Made by a program: the position numbers and the translations under genes
Notes under the pieces: model-generated
Told to the model about the DNA's origin: nothing
Database searches by the model: none
Seen by the model: the letters and a program-made list of their open reading frames with translations, nothing else
Assembly: GCF_026015985.1 (NCBI RefSeq)
Contig: NZ_CP110389.1
Coordinates: 2,884,001 to 2,948,000 of the forward strand
DNA from: Rhodopseudomonas sp. P2A-2r
Lineage (GTDB): Bacteria > Pseudomonadota > Alphaproteobacteria > Rhizobiales > Xanthobacteraceae
Direction of reading: 5' to 3'
Length of the DNA stretch: 64,000 bases
In this document: piece after piece, positions 1 to 8,954 of the stretch
Position numbering within the stretch: position 1 is the first letter of the stretch
Layout: the number at the start of each line of letters is the position of its first letter

Positions 1-238
1 ACTCGTTCATGAGGAAGCCGACGGTGCCGCGATGCATGCCGTAGATCGGCGTGCCCGAGCGCATGTGGTCGTGCAGCGTCTGCAGCATCAGCCCGTCGCC
101 GCCGAGCGCCACGATGACGTCGGCATCATTGGCGTCGCGGTTGCCGTATTGCGCGGTGAGCTGCGCCAGCGCCGCCTCGGCCTCCGGGCTGTGGCTGGCG
201 ACGAAGGCGATCCGCTCGTAACGCTTGGACGGGGTCAT
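1..238 (-). CDS. nadK: NAD kinase, N-terminal part
   Basis: Partial gene running off the left edge of the window; 79 residues are visible from the ATG at 238. The GGDG motif at residues 46-49 (context [14 protein letters not shown]) is the nucleotide-binding signature of ATP-NAD kinases. Residues 60-79 ([20 protein letters not shown]) match the next conserved block, which binds NAD. The enzyme phosphorylates NAD+ to NADP+ in the cytoplasm. No operon partner is visible: the next gene upstream on this strand starts some 300 bp away behind non-coding DNA. The family assignment is firm; the rest of the gene lies outside the window. Confidence 0.9.
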   Translation of the reverse strand, partial: MTPSKRYERIAFVASHSPEAEAALAQLTAQYGNRDANDADVIVALGGDGLMLQTLHDHMRSGTPIYGMHRGTVGFLMNE

Positions 239-543
239 GGGATCGCGGGCCTTTGCGGCGACGGAGGAGGGCGATGGCGCGGGGCGTCGTCTAGCGGCGT
301 TGACGCGGCTTGTCGAGCCGGCAGTTAAGGGCGTGCCGGGCAGGGTGTCGAGCGCGCGGGCGCAGGATGGTTAGCGGGCGGGCTGAAGGCGGCGCGGCCC
401 TCTCAATTGTCGTCGCCCGGCCTGCGCGCAATTGCGCGCCAGGACCGGGCGATCCAGTATTCCGCGGCGCCGGTGATGGCGCCGTGGCGTCGGCGTTTAC
501 TGGGTCACCCGCATGCGCGGGTGACGACAGCTGCGTGTTTTTC

Positions 544-1086
544 TCAGTACACCAGTCCGTTGCCCGGAGCCTGCGCCAGCGCGGCCTGCAGCGACTTGTA
601 TTCGGCGGAGTCGGTGCCGGCCAGCGCGCCGATCCGGCCCAGGTGATATTGCGCCTGGTCGCGGTTGCCCTGTTCGAGCTGCCACAAGCCGTAATACTGC
701 CAGGTGCGGACGTGGTTGGGATCGGCCTTCAGCGCGCGCTCGTACCAGGCCTGCGAGACCTGATAGTTGCCAAGCTTGCGATAGGAATAGCCGATCAGGT
801 TGGCGACGTCGGCGCGGTCGTCGGCATCAAGCGCCTTGAGCTGCGCGATCGCCGCGGCGTAGTCGTTTTTGTCGTAGATGGTGGCATAGGCCGTGCGATA
901 GCCCTTGATGAAAGCGGGATCCTCGAGGCCCGAGCTCTTCTTCTTGTCCTTGGTGGACTTGCCGTCGGACGCCGGCGGCGAGGACGGCGTATCGCCGCCT
1001 GCCGCGAACACGGTGGACAAAGGTGCGGCGGCCAGCGCCGCGGAAAACATCGCCAGTGTGGTCAGCCTGATCGCGAAACGGGTCAT
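544..1086 (-). CDS. Secreted TPR-repeat protein
   Basis: 180-residue protein starting MTRFAIRLTT, chosen because the ATG at 1086 is preceded by an AGGGAG ribosome site; a longer upstream reading frame has no such site. Residues 1-28 form a signal peptide ending near VFAAGG. A short Ser/Pro/Lys-rich linker follows (KSTKDKKKSSG). The remainder holds two tetratricopeptide repeats; the clearest reads NYQVSQAWYERALKADPNH. Such repeats mediate protein-protein contacts, so this is probably a periplasmic scaffold. No enzymatic motif is visible and the partner is unknown. It appears monocistronic. Confidence 0.75.
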   Translation of the reverse strand: MTRFAIRLTTLAMFSAALAAAPLSTVFAAGGDTPSSPPASDGKSTKDKKKSSGLEDPAFIKGYRTAYATIYDKNDYAAAIAQLKALDADDRADVANLIGYSYRKLGNYQVSQAWYERALKADPNHVRTWQYYGLWQLEQGNRDQAQYHLGRIGALAGTDSAEYKSLQAALAQAPGNGLVY

Positions 1087-1356
1087 GGGTCGCTCCCTGG
1101 TTCGAGGCAGACAATCTGCCATGAAAGTCGTGGAAGACAAACCCCGCGAAACGCCCGGCATTCCCCGGCAGCGCAAATGCCGCCGGCCGTCCGCGTCACA
1201 TGACAGAGATGTCACCGACATGAACGAAGTCCGTCGCCGCGCTTCAGAATGGGTTCAGCGCGCCCCCGCTACGGTGGCTGCATGATCGACAAGCCCGGCC
1301 AACCCGACCGGTCAACTTCGTGATCGACATCGACAGGAGACGACCATGCTGAAAAA

Positions 1357-1710
1357 ATGTCTGCCGCGCTGATCCTCGCTTCCCTGCTCGCCGGCCCCGC
1401 CATGGCCGCCGGTCCGGTGCTCGACACCGGCAAGGATGTCGGCAAGACCGCGCCGAAGACCGAGACCGCCGCGCCGATGATCAAGTCGGATGCCAAGGTT
1501 GCCAAGCCCGACGTCAAGACCGAGGTCAAGCCGGTGGCCGACAGCAAGGTGCAGGCCAAGCCGTCGGTGCTCGATGCCAAGGCGCAGGCCGTGAAGCCGC
1601 ATCGCCGCCACATCCGGCATCACCATCGCTTCCACGAGAAGCTCGGCATGCACAAGACCTTCAAGCATACCGCTCACCGGGCCACGGTCGCGCACATCAA
1701 GCGCGGCTGA
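1357..1710 (+). CDS. Small secreted Lys/His-rich protein, start region possibly frameshifted
   Basis: 117 residues as read from the ATG at 1357: a hydrophobic signal segment (SAALILASLLAGPAMAA), then a Lys/Ala/Val-rich stretch and a basic His/Arg-rich tail (HRRHIRHHHRFH). A much better start is the ATG at 1346, which lies 5 nt after an AGGAGA ribosome site. From there the frame reads MLKK and then hits a stop. One extra A in the six-A run at 1352-1357 would give MLKKMSAALIL and join both parts. The gene is therefore a homopolymer frameshift (error or mutation), or it starts at 1357 with a poor site. Function unknown; the tail suggests an envelope or metal-binding role, but this is a guess. 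Confidence 0.55.
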   Translation: MSAALILASLLAGPAMAAGPVLDTGKDVGKTAPKTETAAPMIKSDAKVAKPDVKTEVKPVADSKVQAKPSVLDAKAQAVKPHRRHIRHHHRFHEKLGMHKTFKHTAHRATVAHIKRG

Positions 1711-1897
1711 GGGTGCGCCGCGGCCGCGGCTCATTAGCCCACCGCGGTCGCGGACATCGCCACCGGCCTGCTGCCATCCCCGGCAGCAGGCCGCGGTTGT
1801 TGAACGCAGACCCCGACGCCAATTCCATTTCCGCCGCGAACGGTCTAGGAAGGCGCCGTCGTCCGGCGCGCCGGACATCTCCGGAACGGGTAGAGCA

Positions 1898-2314
1898 TTG
1901 CGGAATTTTGCGAAGCGCGCGGCCATCGTGCTGCTGCCTCTGGCGCTGGCGTGTTGCGGCGGCATGGAGCGCGGCATCAGTTTCACCGACGACCAGGGTA
2001 CGGCCGCGCAGCCGGTGCCGAAGAACGCCAGAGCCGATCTGCTGTCGTTCTTCAGGACCTACATCAACAATCCCGTCGGCGTTCGCGATGCCGCGCTGGC
2101 CGAGCCGGTGCAGCGCACGGTGGGCGGCCGGCTGCGCTATGTCAGCTGCGTCCGCTACACCGCCCGCGATATGGACGGCAAGTATCAGGCGCCGCAGGAG
2201 CGCGGCGTGATGTTCGTCGACGGCCGTCTCGACCGCGTGATCGAGAACAGCAGCGACGCTTGCGCCGGCGCGACCTTTCAGCCGTTCCCCGAACTGCAGG
2301 CCATGACCCGCTGA
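1898..2314 (+). CDS. Putative lipoprotein
   Basis: 138 residues from a TTG start at 1898. The N-terminus has charged residues (RNFAKR), a hydrophobic core (AAIVLLPLALA) and a cysteine in a lipobox-like LALAC context, so lipid attachment at Cys19 is likely. The mature part is soluble and has no motif I recognise. It contains two cysteines (one in YVSCVRY, one in SDACAG) that could form a disulfide. Length and composition resemble small conserved lipoproteins of Bradyrhizobium relatives. No neighbour is close enough to be in the same operon. Confidence 0.6.
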   Translation: MRNFAKRAAIVLLPLALACCGGMERGISFTDDQGTAAQPVPKNARADLLSFFRTYINNPVGVRDAALAEPVQRTVGGRLRYVSCVRYTARDMDGKYQAPQERGVMFVDGRLDRVIENSSDACAGATFQPFPELQAMTR

Positions 2315-2564
2315 ACGCGGAACCCGCGCGCCACATCGCGACGCGATGATTCACACGCGCCGGGGAGAGATCGGTTCCGTCCGATCAAGTTGCCGTGAGC
2401 GGTGAACCATTCGCGAGTGAGATGACACGAAAACGCGATGGAACCCAATGTGTTGCTGCTTCATCACAGTTGCGGATTCATCGCTGCTGCGGCGTCGCCC
2501 GGAAGCAACCAAATTGCCGCCATGTTGTTTTTCGAATGTCAGTTAGAACAACAGGGGATCTACC

Positions 2565-3278
2565 ATGAAGAAGTTTCTGCTTGGGGCGACGGCTCTGGTC
2601 GCATTGACGGCCTCGGCATCTGCGGCCGATCTGCCGGCGCGCACCTATACGAAGGCGCCGGCCTACACCGCACCGGCTGCAGTTTATAACTGGACAGGCT
2701 TCTATATCGGCGGTCATCTCGGCGGCGCGTTCGGCGACTCGAGCAGCATCCAGGGCGACAGCGGTCGCTTCATGGGCGGTGTGCAGGGCGGCGCGGACTA
2801 TCAGTTCGCCACCAACTGGGTGATCGGTATCGAAGCCCAGTACAGCTGGATGAACAGCAACAACACCGGCCGGCTGTTCCCGAACGGCACGCTTGTGACC
2901 GCCAATAACGATCAGCTCGGCTCAGTCACCGGCCGTCTCGGTTATACTTGGGGTCCGGCGCTGCTCTACGCCAAGGGTGGTTATGCCTGGAAGGGCAGCA
3001 ACGATATCGGCGTGATCCCCGGCGCAGGATTGGCACCGGGATTCTCGACCTCGGGCAATTCGAAGGACGGCTACACCGTCGGCGCCGGTCTGGAATACAT
3101 GTTTGCACCCAACTGGTCGGCCAAGGTCGAATATCAGTATTATAACTTCGGAAACACCACCGTTACCGCAGCGTCTATTCCGGCGGGTTCGGCGAGCTAC
3201 AACAACGACGAGCACACCATCAAGGCTGGCCTGAACTACCGGTTCGGCTGGGGTGGCCCGGAAGTCGCGCGCTACTGA
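2565..3278 (+). CDS. Outer-membrane beta-barrel protein, Omp25/31 type
   Basis: 237 residues with a clear signal peptide (MKKFLLGATALVALTASASA, cut before AD). The mature start LPARTYTKAP and the block YNWTGFYIGGHLGGAFG are hallmarks of the rhizobial Omp25/Omp31 porin-like family (OMP_b-brl). Alternating amphipathic strands follow, and the protein ends in an aromatic-containing barrel tail (LNYRFGWGGPEVARY). The ATG at 2565 follows AGGGGAT. A strong terminator hairpin lies 35 bp after the stop, so the gene is monocistronic. The role is structural or transport across the outer membrane; substrate unknown. Confidence 0.85.
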   Translation: MKKFLLGATALVALTASASAADLPARTYTKAPAYTAPAAVYNWTGFYIGGHLGGAFGDSSSIQGDSGRFMGGVQGGADYQFATNWVIGIEAQYSWMNSNNTGRLFPNGTLVTANNDQLGSVTGRLGYTWGPALLYAKGGYAWKGSNDIGVIPGAGLAPGFSTSGNSKDGYTVGAGLEYMFAPNWSAKVEYQYYNFGNTTVTAASIPAGSASYNNDEHTIKAGLNYRFGWGGPEVARY

Positions 3279-3312
3279 GCCGACACAGACGACTGACGCC
3301 ATTGGCGTTCGC

Positions 3313-3340
3313 AAAGGCCGGCATTCGTGCCGGCCTTTTT
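3313..3340 (+). terminator. Intrinsic terminator after the Omp25/31-like gene
   Basis: Perfect 11-bp stem AAAGGCCGGCA / TGCCGGCCTTT with a TTCG tetraloop, running into a T tract. It lies 35 bp downstream of the porin stop. Confidence 0.85.
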
Positions 3341-3476
3341 GCGTCGGTACGTGCCGGCGGAGTGGGCGGGGAGCCGGGACGGCCGGGGGCGGGAATCGAA
3401 AGTAAACGAGTCCTGAATCAGCCGGAAAATAAGTTCCGAGACTCTCTTGCCAGAATCGCCCGATGTTCCCTGCGTC

Positions 3477-3584
3477 ATGGATACGCTGTTCAAAACCGGG
3501 ATCGACGGGGTGCAGGCGGGGCTGGCGGTCGCGCTGCTCGCCGCTTGCGCCATTAATGCCCTGCTGGTGTGGGCGTGGCTGTGA
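3477..3584 (+). CDS. Possible 35-residue membrane microprotein
   Basis: Short open frame from ATG 3477 to TGA 3582-3584 encoding 35 residues. The first eleven are polar (MDTLFKTGIDG) and the rest is one continuous hydrophobic helix (LAVALLAACAINALLVWAWL), as in single-span membrane microproteins. No convincing ribosome site lies just upstream. It sits between a terminator and a convergent flavin-reductase gene. Support is compositional only, so it may be chance. Confidence 0.3.
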   Translation: MDTLFKTGIDGVQAGLAVALLAACAINALLVWAWL

Positions 3585-3588
3585 GGCG

Positions 3589-4194
3589 CTATGGCCTGGT
3601 CAGCTGGAACAGGTCGGTCGAGCGCGCATACCAGCCGCTGCCGTGCATGCGGCCGATCAGGTCGAGCGCCGGCGTGTCGATATGGCCGCGGCTGGCGTCG
3701 ATGACGAAAGCTTCGGCGATATGGGCGCACAGCACCTGGCCGATCACCACCGACTGAAGCGGGCCGGTGAGGACGGTAGCGATGCTGCGGCATTCGAAGC
3801 CCACCGGACTGTCGGCAATGCGCGGCGGGGCAACCTTGAGTGACGGCACGGTGTTCAACCCGGCGAGCAGCAGTTCGTCGGTGGCCGGCGGCGCGTCGAT
3901 ACAGGTGACGTTCATGGCGTCGGCCATGGCCGACGGCACCAGATTCACCACGAACTCCCCGGTCGAGACGATGTTCTGCGCGGTGTCCTTGAAGCCGCGC
4001 TGCGGATGCCGCAGCAGGCCGATGGCCACGGTCGGCGGCTCGTGGCCCATGACGTTAAAGAAGCTGAACGGGGCGGCATTGCGGATGCCGTCCGGCGATT
4101 GCGTGGTGATCCAGGCGATCGGGCGCGGCGTCACCGTCGCGGTCAGGATCTTGTAGGTCACGTCCGCGGGGAGTTCTGACATGTCGAACAGCAT
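3589..4194 (-). CDS. Flavin reductase-like FMN-binding protein
   Basis: 201 residues, starting at ATG 4194 (a second ATG four codons in is possible). Residues 10-50 contain the start of the flavin-reductase-like split barrel: TVTPRPIAWITTQSPDG, then NAAPFSFFNVMGHEPPTVA, which contacts FMN. A matching second half includes FVVNLVPSAMADAMN. Members of this family use NAD(P)H to reduce flavin, or bind flavin in small oxidoreductases. The gene lies downstream of a frameshifted MFS gene on the same strand, with a terminator hairpin between them, and an IclR regulator is divergent. A small catabolic cassette under IclR control is inferred; substrate unknown. Confidence 0.8.
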   Translation of the reverse strand: MLFDMSELPADVTYKILTATVTPRPIAWITTQSPDGIRNAAPFSFFNVMGHEPPTVAIGLLRHPQRGFKDTAQNIVSTGEFVVNLVPSAMADAMNVTCIDAPPATDELLLAGLNTVPSLKVAPPRIADSPVGFECRSIATVLTGPLQSVVIGQVLCAHIAEAFVIDASRGHIDTPALDLIGRMHGSGWYARSTDLFQLTRP

Positions 4195-4221
4195 GAGGGA
4201 CTTCTATTGTGATGGCGAATG

Positions 4222-4246
4222 AAAACGGGCTGCCGAAGCAGCCCGT
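4222..4246 (-). terminator. Intrinsic terminator after the MFS gene
   Basis: On the minus strand: stem ACGGGCTGC, loop TTCG, stem GCAGCCCGT, followed by TTTT. It lies between the MFS stop (4269) and the flavin-reductase start (4194), so the two genes are probably not on one full-strength transcript. Confidence 0.75.
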
Positions 4247-4268
4247 GGGGAAGGCGGGGAGGGCGGAA

Positions 4269-5901
4269 TTACTCCGCCGTCAAGGCCGGTTTGCTCGGCA
4301 GGACGATGGTGCCGATCACCATGGTGACCGCGGTGATCACCACGGGATACCAGAGGCCGGCGAACACATCGCCGACGGCCAGTGACAGGTAGGTCGCCAT
4401 GAACGGCAGGAAGCCGCCGAGGATGCCGGCCCCGATGTGATACGGGAACGACAGCGCGGTGTAGCGGATGTTGGCCGGGAACAGCTCCACCAGGAACGAG
4501 GCCACCGGGCCGTACACCATCGCTACCATGACGGTCATCGCCACCAGCAGCAGCACGATGGTGACCGAGGAGATCCGGGCCGGGTCCGCCTTGGCGGGGT
4601 AGCCGGCGTCGGCCAGCGCCTTGCGGTATTCGGCTGGAGCGAAGCCGGCAATCGTCTTGCCCTGCACCGACATCGACACCGCCTGGCCCGGGATGGGCGG
4701 GGCGTAGCTGAAGTTGATGCCGCTGGAGATCAGCAGCTTCTTGGCCTGCACGCAGGGCTTCAGGTGGTCGCTGTGGGTACCGACCAGGGCCGCGATCAGG
4801 CCGAGATCCGCAGGCGTCGCTGGCGGTGTCGGCATGCACGGTGACCGGCGCGCTGCGGGTCACCGCCACCAGCTGGGGATTGGCGGCTTCGAGCAGGGCG
4901 GCGAACATTGGACGGTAGCATATTGCCGCCAGCAGCAGCCCGGTCATCATCAGCCACTTGCGGCCGATACGGTCGGACAGCCAGCCGAACAACACGAAGC
5001 TCGGCGCGCCGATGATCAGGCCTGTGGCCATCAGCATATACGACGTCTGCAGGTCGATCTTGGCCACCTGCTGCATGAAGATCATGACGTAGAACTGGCC
5101 GGTGAAGTAGGTCGACCCCATGCCGGCGGTGACGCCGAACAGGGCAATCAGGATCAGCCGCAGGCTGGACCAGCGGGCAAAAGCATCCCGCACCGGCTGC
5201 TTCGACAACTTCCTGTCGGCCTTGAGTCGCGCGAACACTGGCGACTCATGCAGCTTGGCGCGGACATAGACCGAGAACGCCAGCATCACGATCGACACGA
5301 TGAACGGCACGCGCCAGCCCCATGCCTTGAAGTCGGCATCGGACATGACGGCCTGGGTGCCAAGGATCACCACGATGGACAGAGCCAGTCCCATCGACGA
5401 GGTGATCTGGATCCAGCCAGTGAGCAGGCCGCGCCGGTTCGGGCGCGAGTGCTCGGCGACGTAAATAACTGCGCCGCCATATTCACCGCCGACGGCGAGT
5501 CCCTGGATCAGGCGCAGCGCCACCAGCGAAATCCAGGCGGCGTTGCCGACCGACGCGTAGGACGGCAGGAAGCCGATCAGTGCGGTGCTGCCGCCCATCA
5601 TCACGATGGTGATCAGGAAGGTGTACTTGCGACCGACGGTATCGCCGATGCGGCCGAACAGGATCGCGCCGATCGGGCGGATCACAAAGCCCGCGGCCAG
5701 CGCTCCCAGCGAGGCAAGCAGCGCAGCGGTCGGGTTATCCGGCGGAAACAACACCGAACTCATGAACACGGCAAGCGAGCCGTAGATGAAGAAGTCGTAC
5801 CACTCGAAGATCGTGCCGAGCGTCGACGCCAGCACCACCTGCTTTTCCTCGCTCCTGGTCAGATCGCGTTCCGCGTCCGCTGCCAGCGAAATTGTACTCA
5901 T
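4269..5901 (-). pseudogene. MFS transporter of the MHS type, frameshifted
   Basis: Two adjoining frames make one transporter. The first, from ATG 5901 (MSTISLAADAE), carries the N-terminal helices with the signature GRIGDTVGRKYTF and GLAVGGEYGGAVIY, then the mid-protein repeat FGWLSDRIGRKWLM. The second begins near 4835 and carries the last helices to the stop at 4269 (LPSKPALTAE). The frame changes near 4810-4845, after VTVHADTA. MHS-family members are 12-helix proton symporters for carboxylates such as shikimate, ketoglutarate or citrate. The break lies in the periplasmic loop between helices, so function is lost if it is real. It is divergent from an IclR regulator. Confidence 0.8.
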
Positions 5902-5952
5902 GATCTCAGCCCCCATTGCAGGGGCCGGCGCGACGAAACTGCGGACCCCAGA

Positions 5953-5967
5953 TATGACATGGTCATA
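5953..5967. promoter_or_regulatory. Candidate IclR operator palindrome
   Basis: Perfect inverted repeat TATGAC-atg-GTCATA in the 163-bp gap between the divergent MFS and IclR genes, followed by AT-rich sequence (ATATGATATTATCA) that could hold promoter elements. IclR proteins commonly bind palindromes of about 15 bp between themselves and their target. The assignment rests on position and symmetry only. Confidence 0.5.
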
Positions 5968-6064
5968 CTGATATGATATTATCAAACATCGCAAGCTTGA
6001 AAAACTTGCCCGAACAGCCCAACAATGGGGCAGCCGGAATCCGCCCGCAAACTGCTGATTTTCA

Positions 6065-6979
6065 ATGATTTTTGTGAAACCCTCAGACACCCGCAAAGCC
6101 GGAGCGGTCGCGAAAAAGGCGGCTGCGAGCACGGCGGCCGGCAAGACGACAGCCAAGCCGGCCAAACTGCTAAAGGCTGAACGGCCCGGCCGACGCGGCA
6201 TCCAATCGATCGAGATCGGCTTCCGGATTCTCGATTTCCTGCGCACCGAACTGCGCCCGGTGCCGCTGAAGCGGATCGCTGCCAGCACCGGCATGTCGGC
6301 GGCGAACGTGCATTACTACCTCGTCAGCTTTCAGGCTGTCGGCATCGTCCGGCAGGAGGTGGACACCGGCTGCTATGCGCTGGGTCCTTACGCGCTGAAA
6401 CTCGGGATGGCGGCCATCGAACAGTTCGACGTGTTCACCGCGGCGCGTCCAGTGATGGCCGAGCTGGCGGGCACGGTCGGCCATACCGTGTTTCTCGGGG
6501 TCTGGGGCAATCGCGGGCCGACCATCATCTACCGCGTTGAAGGTGGCGGCAGCCGTTCGATCATAGAACTGCGGGTCGGCAGCGTCCTGAGCCTGTTGCG
6601 CTCGGCGCTGGGCCGCAATTTCCTGGCGCATCTTCCCGGCGATATTACCGAGTCAATGCTGCATCAGGAGCTCAAGGAAGAACGCGCCCGCGCGGGCGCC
6701 ACCTCGGACGATACGCCGGCGAACCGGGTGGAGGTCGACGACATGCAGCGCACGATCCGTCAGAACGGCATCAGCCGCTGCCGCGACGCGCTGTTGCCGA
6801 ACTTCACCTCGATCTCGGCGCCGATCTTCGACCAGACCGGCTTCATGATCGCGGCCATCACCATGATGGGCCCGATCGGAATTCTGGACGATGCGCTATC
6901 GGGAGACACGGCGCAGGCGCTGCGCCAAAAAGCCGCCGCCATCTCGGCTACTGCGGGCTGGGTGGCTGGTGCCGGTTGA
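6065..6979 (+). CDS. IclR-family transcriptional regulator
   Basis: 304 residues. The first 45 are a Lys/Ala-rich extension (KKAAASTAAGKTTAKPAK), longer than usual. The winged helix-turn-helix spans about residues 47-100 (IEIGFRILDFL through MSAANVHYYLVSF), and the IclR effector domain follows (FLGVWGNRGPTIIYRVEG, then RDALLPNFTSISAPIFD). It probably controls the divergent MFS gene and perhaps the flavin reductase beyond it. The last four codons lie inside the convergent tRNA-Thr gene, so the C-terminal GAG residues are dictated by tRNA acceptor sequence. Confidence 0.85.
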   Translation: MIFVKPSDTRKAGAVAKKAAASTAAGKTTAKPAKLLKAERPGRRGIQSIEIGFRILDFLRTELRPVPLKRIAASTGMSAANVHYYLVSFQAVGIVRQEVDTGCYALGPYALKLGMAAIEQFDVFTAARPVMAELAGTVGHTVFLGVWGNRGPTIIYRVEGGGSRSIIELRVGSVLSLLRSALGRNFLAHLPGDITESMLHQELKEERARAGATSDDTPANRVEVDDMQRTIRQNGISRCRDALLPNFTSISAPIFDQTGFMIAAITMMGPIGILDDALSGDTAQALRQKAAAISATAGWVAGAG

Positions 6980-7041
6980 GAGGATTGAACTCCCGACCTT
7001 CGGTTTACAAAACCGCTGCTCTACCGCTGAGCTAAACCGGC
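6967..7041 (-). tRNA. tRNA-Thr (UGU)
   Basis: Cloverleaf on the minus strand: acceptor GCCGGTT / AACCGGC, D arm GCTC..GAGC, anticodon loop TTTGTAA with anticodon TGT, T arm GGGAG TTCAATC CTCTC, and encoded CCA (6967-6969). Its 3' end overlaps the stop region of the convergent IclR gene. Confidence 0.95.
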
Positions 7042-7229
7042 AATAAGATCAATGCGTTGTGCATTGCAGCCGCGACCGCGCTGATTCCGCCGCCGTGCTG
7101 CGCCGTCGAATATCAGAGTTGCAGCGGAGAGGCTACTCAGTCGTTGCTCAGCAGCACGCGGAGATTTGGCCCCGAAGCCTCGTGTCGCAGCCAGTCAATC
7201 GCCAGCCGCGCCGCCAGGCCCTCGATCTC

Positions 7230-7490
7230 TCAATTGCAGGGATGCGCGCGGCCGTTCTGACCGCGATAGGCGGCGGCGGACTGGTCGCAGCGCACGCGCA
7301 GCGGGCCGTCGTAATAGGCGAAGGTGCCGGGCAGCAGGCCCGGTCCGTAATTATGCCCGAAGTCGATGCGGTAGGGCTCGCCCGGCGCCTTGTAGGCGAA
7401 GGTCTCGTGGCGCGGATGTTTCCAGTGCCGCGCCATCGCGGGCGTCGCCGCGAGCATCGACAGGATCAGGGCTGCACTGAGAAATCTCAT
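7230..7490 (-). CDS. Small secreted protein
   Basis: 86 residues from ATG 7490, chosen over a longer frame because a GGAGAG ribosome site precedes it. A signal peptide (MRFLSAALILSMLAATPAMA) is cut before RHWKHPRH. The mature part is Tyr/Gly/His-rich and ends with a cysteine (HPCN); another cysteine lies in RVRCDQSA, so one disulfide is likely. Function unknown. A similar ending (a cysteine after a GQNGR/GEDGR-like block) occurs in the secreted protein encoded at 17292-17690, suggesting the two are distant relatives. Confidence 0.6.
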   Translation of the reverse strand: MRFLSAALILSMLAATPAMARHWKHPRHETFAYKAPGEPYRIDFGHNYGPGLLPGTFAYYDGPLRVRCDQSAAAYRGQNGRAHPCN

Positions 7491-7752
7491 TGTCGTCTCT
7501 CCGCAAAGTGTGAGTTGCAAACACCCGGCATGGACTTGAGTTCCGGCCATTGCATCACGCGCGCCCATGGCCCGCAAGCGTCCGGGCGCGCAGCGGCAGG
7601 ACGGACGACGTTAACGTTTCCGTCCTGCCGCTGCAGGCAATTGAACGACCTTGCATGCTTACGCGTTAGGCTTACCGGCAGTTTACAACCGCGCCTTAAC
7701 CCATCCTGCCAAGGCTTCGATTATCCTAACGCCAGATTGCAGGATATTGCCC

Positions 7753-8220
7753 ATGCGCTTCATTGCAGCACTGCTGACCACCATCGCCACGACTCTGCCG
7801 GCCTTCGCGGGCGACGGATTCAATATCGTGATCCCCGGCCGGCCCGGCGTGCCGATCATCATCAATGGCGTCAACGCGTCTTACGCGGTGGTGGAAGGCG
7901 ACTGGGGTCTGGCGCGTGGCATCCACGTTCAGCCGACGGTCTATGGTGGCCGTTATGTCGATCCGGAGCCGAACGTCGGGCATTACTACCCGAGCGCCGG
8001 TCGCACCCCGGGCTACGGTCGCCTTGAAATCGAGCCCCCGAAAAATCGTAAATTGCCGGAGCCCGCGGCCAGCTACCACGACTCGTGGTCGGCGCAATCC
8101 GCGCCGCCGGCGCCGCAGCAGGTGCCCATGTATCCGCCAGCGGTGATCGAACTGCCGCGCGATGGCGGCGGTCTGCTCCCACAGAATCCAGGTCCACCGA
8201 TCCGGAAAAACCGCAACTAG
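7753..8220 (+). CDS. Secreted proline-rich protein
   Basis: 155 residues from ATG 7753, preceded by AGGATATTG. A signal peptide (MRFIAALLTTIATTLPAFA) is followed by GDGFNIVIPGRPGVPIIING and then a Pro/Tyr/Gly-rich body with no enzymatic motif. The next gene starts 31 bp downstream and encodes another Tyr-rich secreted protein, so the two may be cotranscribed. Likely an envelope-associated protein of unknown role. Confidence 0.65.
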   Translation: MRFIAALLTTIATTLPAFAGDGFNIVIPGRPGVPIIINGVNASYAVVEGDWGLARGIHVQPTVYGGRYVDPEPNVGHYYPSAGRTPGYGRLEIEPPKNRKLPEPAASYHDSWSAQSAPPAPQQVPMYPPAVIELPRDGGGLLPQNPGPPIRKNRN

Positions 8221-8251
8221 ACCAACCAAAAAACACCCACAGGAGAGCGTA

Positions 8252-8893
8252 ATGCGTCAGATGATTTGGAAATTGGCGGCGGCTGTTGCCGTTGTCACAG
8301 CGGCCAGTGCTGCGCCCGCCATGGCTTGCGGCGGCGGCCTGTTTTCGAGCGGTTGCTCGCCGTGCGGCCAGGCCTATGTCAGCCCGTGCGGACAGGGCTA
8401 CGGCCAAGGTTATAGCCAGGGGTATGGCTATGGCGGCGTTGCCAGCTATCAGCGGCTGCCCGATCCGGCCCACCAGTATTACTACGTCAACCAGAGTCCA
8501 ACCTTCAGCGGTCCGGGCAACTTTGCGCCGGAACCGACCTATCAGGAGACCTCGACGCCCGGCTGGACCGGCTATGAGCGCGGCGATGGCGACTTTGGTA
8601 GCCGCGGCTATGCCAGCGCTGGCTATGCCAACGGATATTCCTATGCGCAGCCCTATGCCCATGCGCGCGTCGAGTACAGCTATCAGCCGCGCGTGCGGCC
8701 GAGCTATCGCTACGGCTACAGCATGCGTCCGCAAGTTCGCTATGGCTACGCAACGCGCAGCTACGCGCCGCGCTACGGCTATCACCATCGCCGCTTCGCC
8801 GGTCCGCGCGTGATGTATGCGCCGCGCTACGGGATGTCGCACCACGGCTATCGCCACATGCAGTATCAGCGCCCGCTGCGTCGGGCGTACTGA
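8252..8893 (+). CDS. Secreted Tyr/Gly-rich low-complexity protein
   Basis: 213 residues from ATG 8252 behind AGGAGAG. Signal peptide with cleavage near APAMA. Four cysteines follow soon after (CGGG, GCSPCGQ, SPCGQ), then a long Tyr/Gly/Ser/Arg-rich region with repeated motifs such as GYGQGYSQGYGYG and RYGYATRSY. Composition resembles structural surface or biofilm-matrix proteins. A strong terminator follows, shared with the convergent rlmB. Function not known. Confidence 0.65.
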   Translation: MRQMIWKLAAAVAVVTAASAAPAMACGGGLFSSGCSPCGQAYVSPCGQGYGQGYSQGYGYGGVASYQRLPDPAHQYYYVNQSPTFSGPGNFAPEPTYQETSTPGWTGYERGDGDFGSRGYASAGYANGYSYAQPYAHARVEYSYQPRVRPSYRYGYSMRPQVRYGYATRSYAPRYGYHHRRFAGPRVMYAPRYGMSHHGYRHMQYQRPLRRAY

Positions 8894-8913
8894 TCGCCGA
8901 AAGGCTGACGAAG

Positions 8914-8945
8914 ACGCCCGCCCGCGCGATGCGGGCGGGCGTTTT
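8914..8945. terminator. Bidirectional terminator hairpin
   Basis: 12-bp GC-rich stem ACGCCCGCCCGC / GCGGGCGGGCGT with a 5-nt loop and a T run after it on the plus strand. It lies between the convergent Tyr-rich protein gene and rlmB. Confidence 0.8.
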
Positions 8946-8954
8946 CGTATGGCC

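Noticed and set aside
310..1203. 297-codon open frame on the plus strand
   Set aside because: Lies opposite the TPR protein gene; its composition is Arg/Gly-rich antisense sequence with no family likeness.
4714..5976. 420-codon open frame on the plus strand
   Set aside because: Antisense to the MFS transporter; Gln/His/Arg-rich with no ribosome site.
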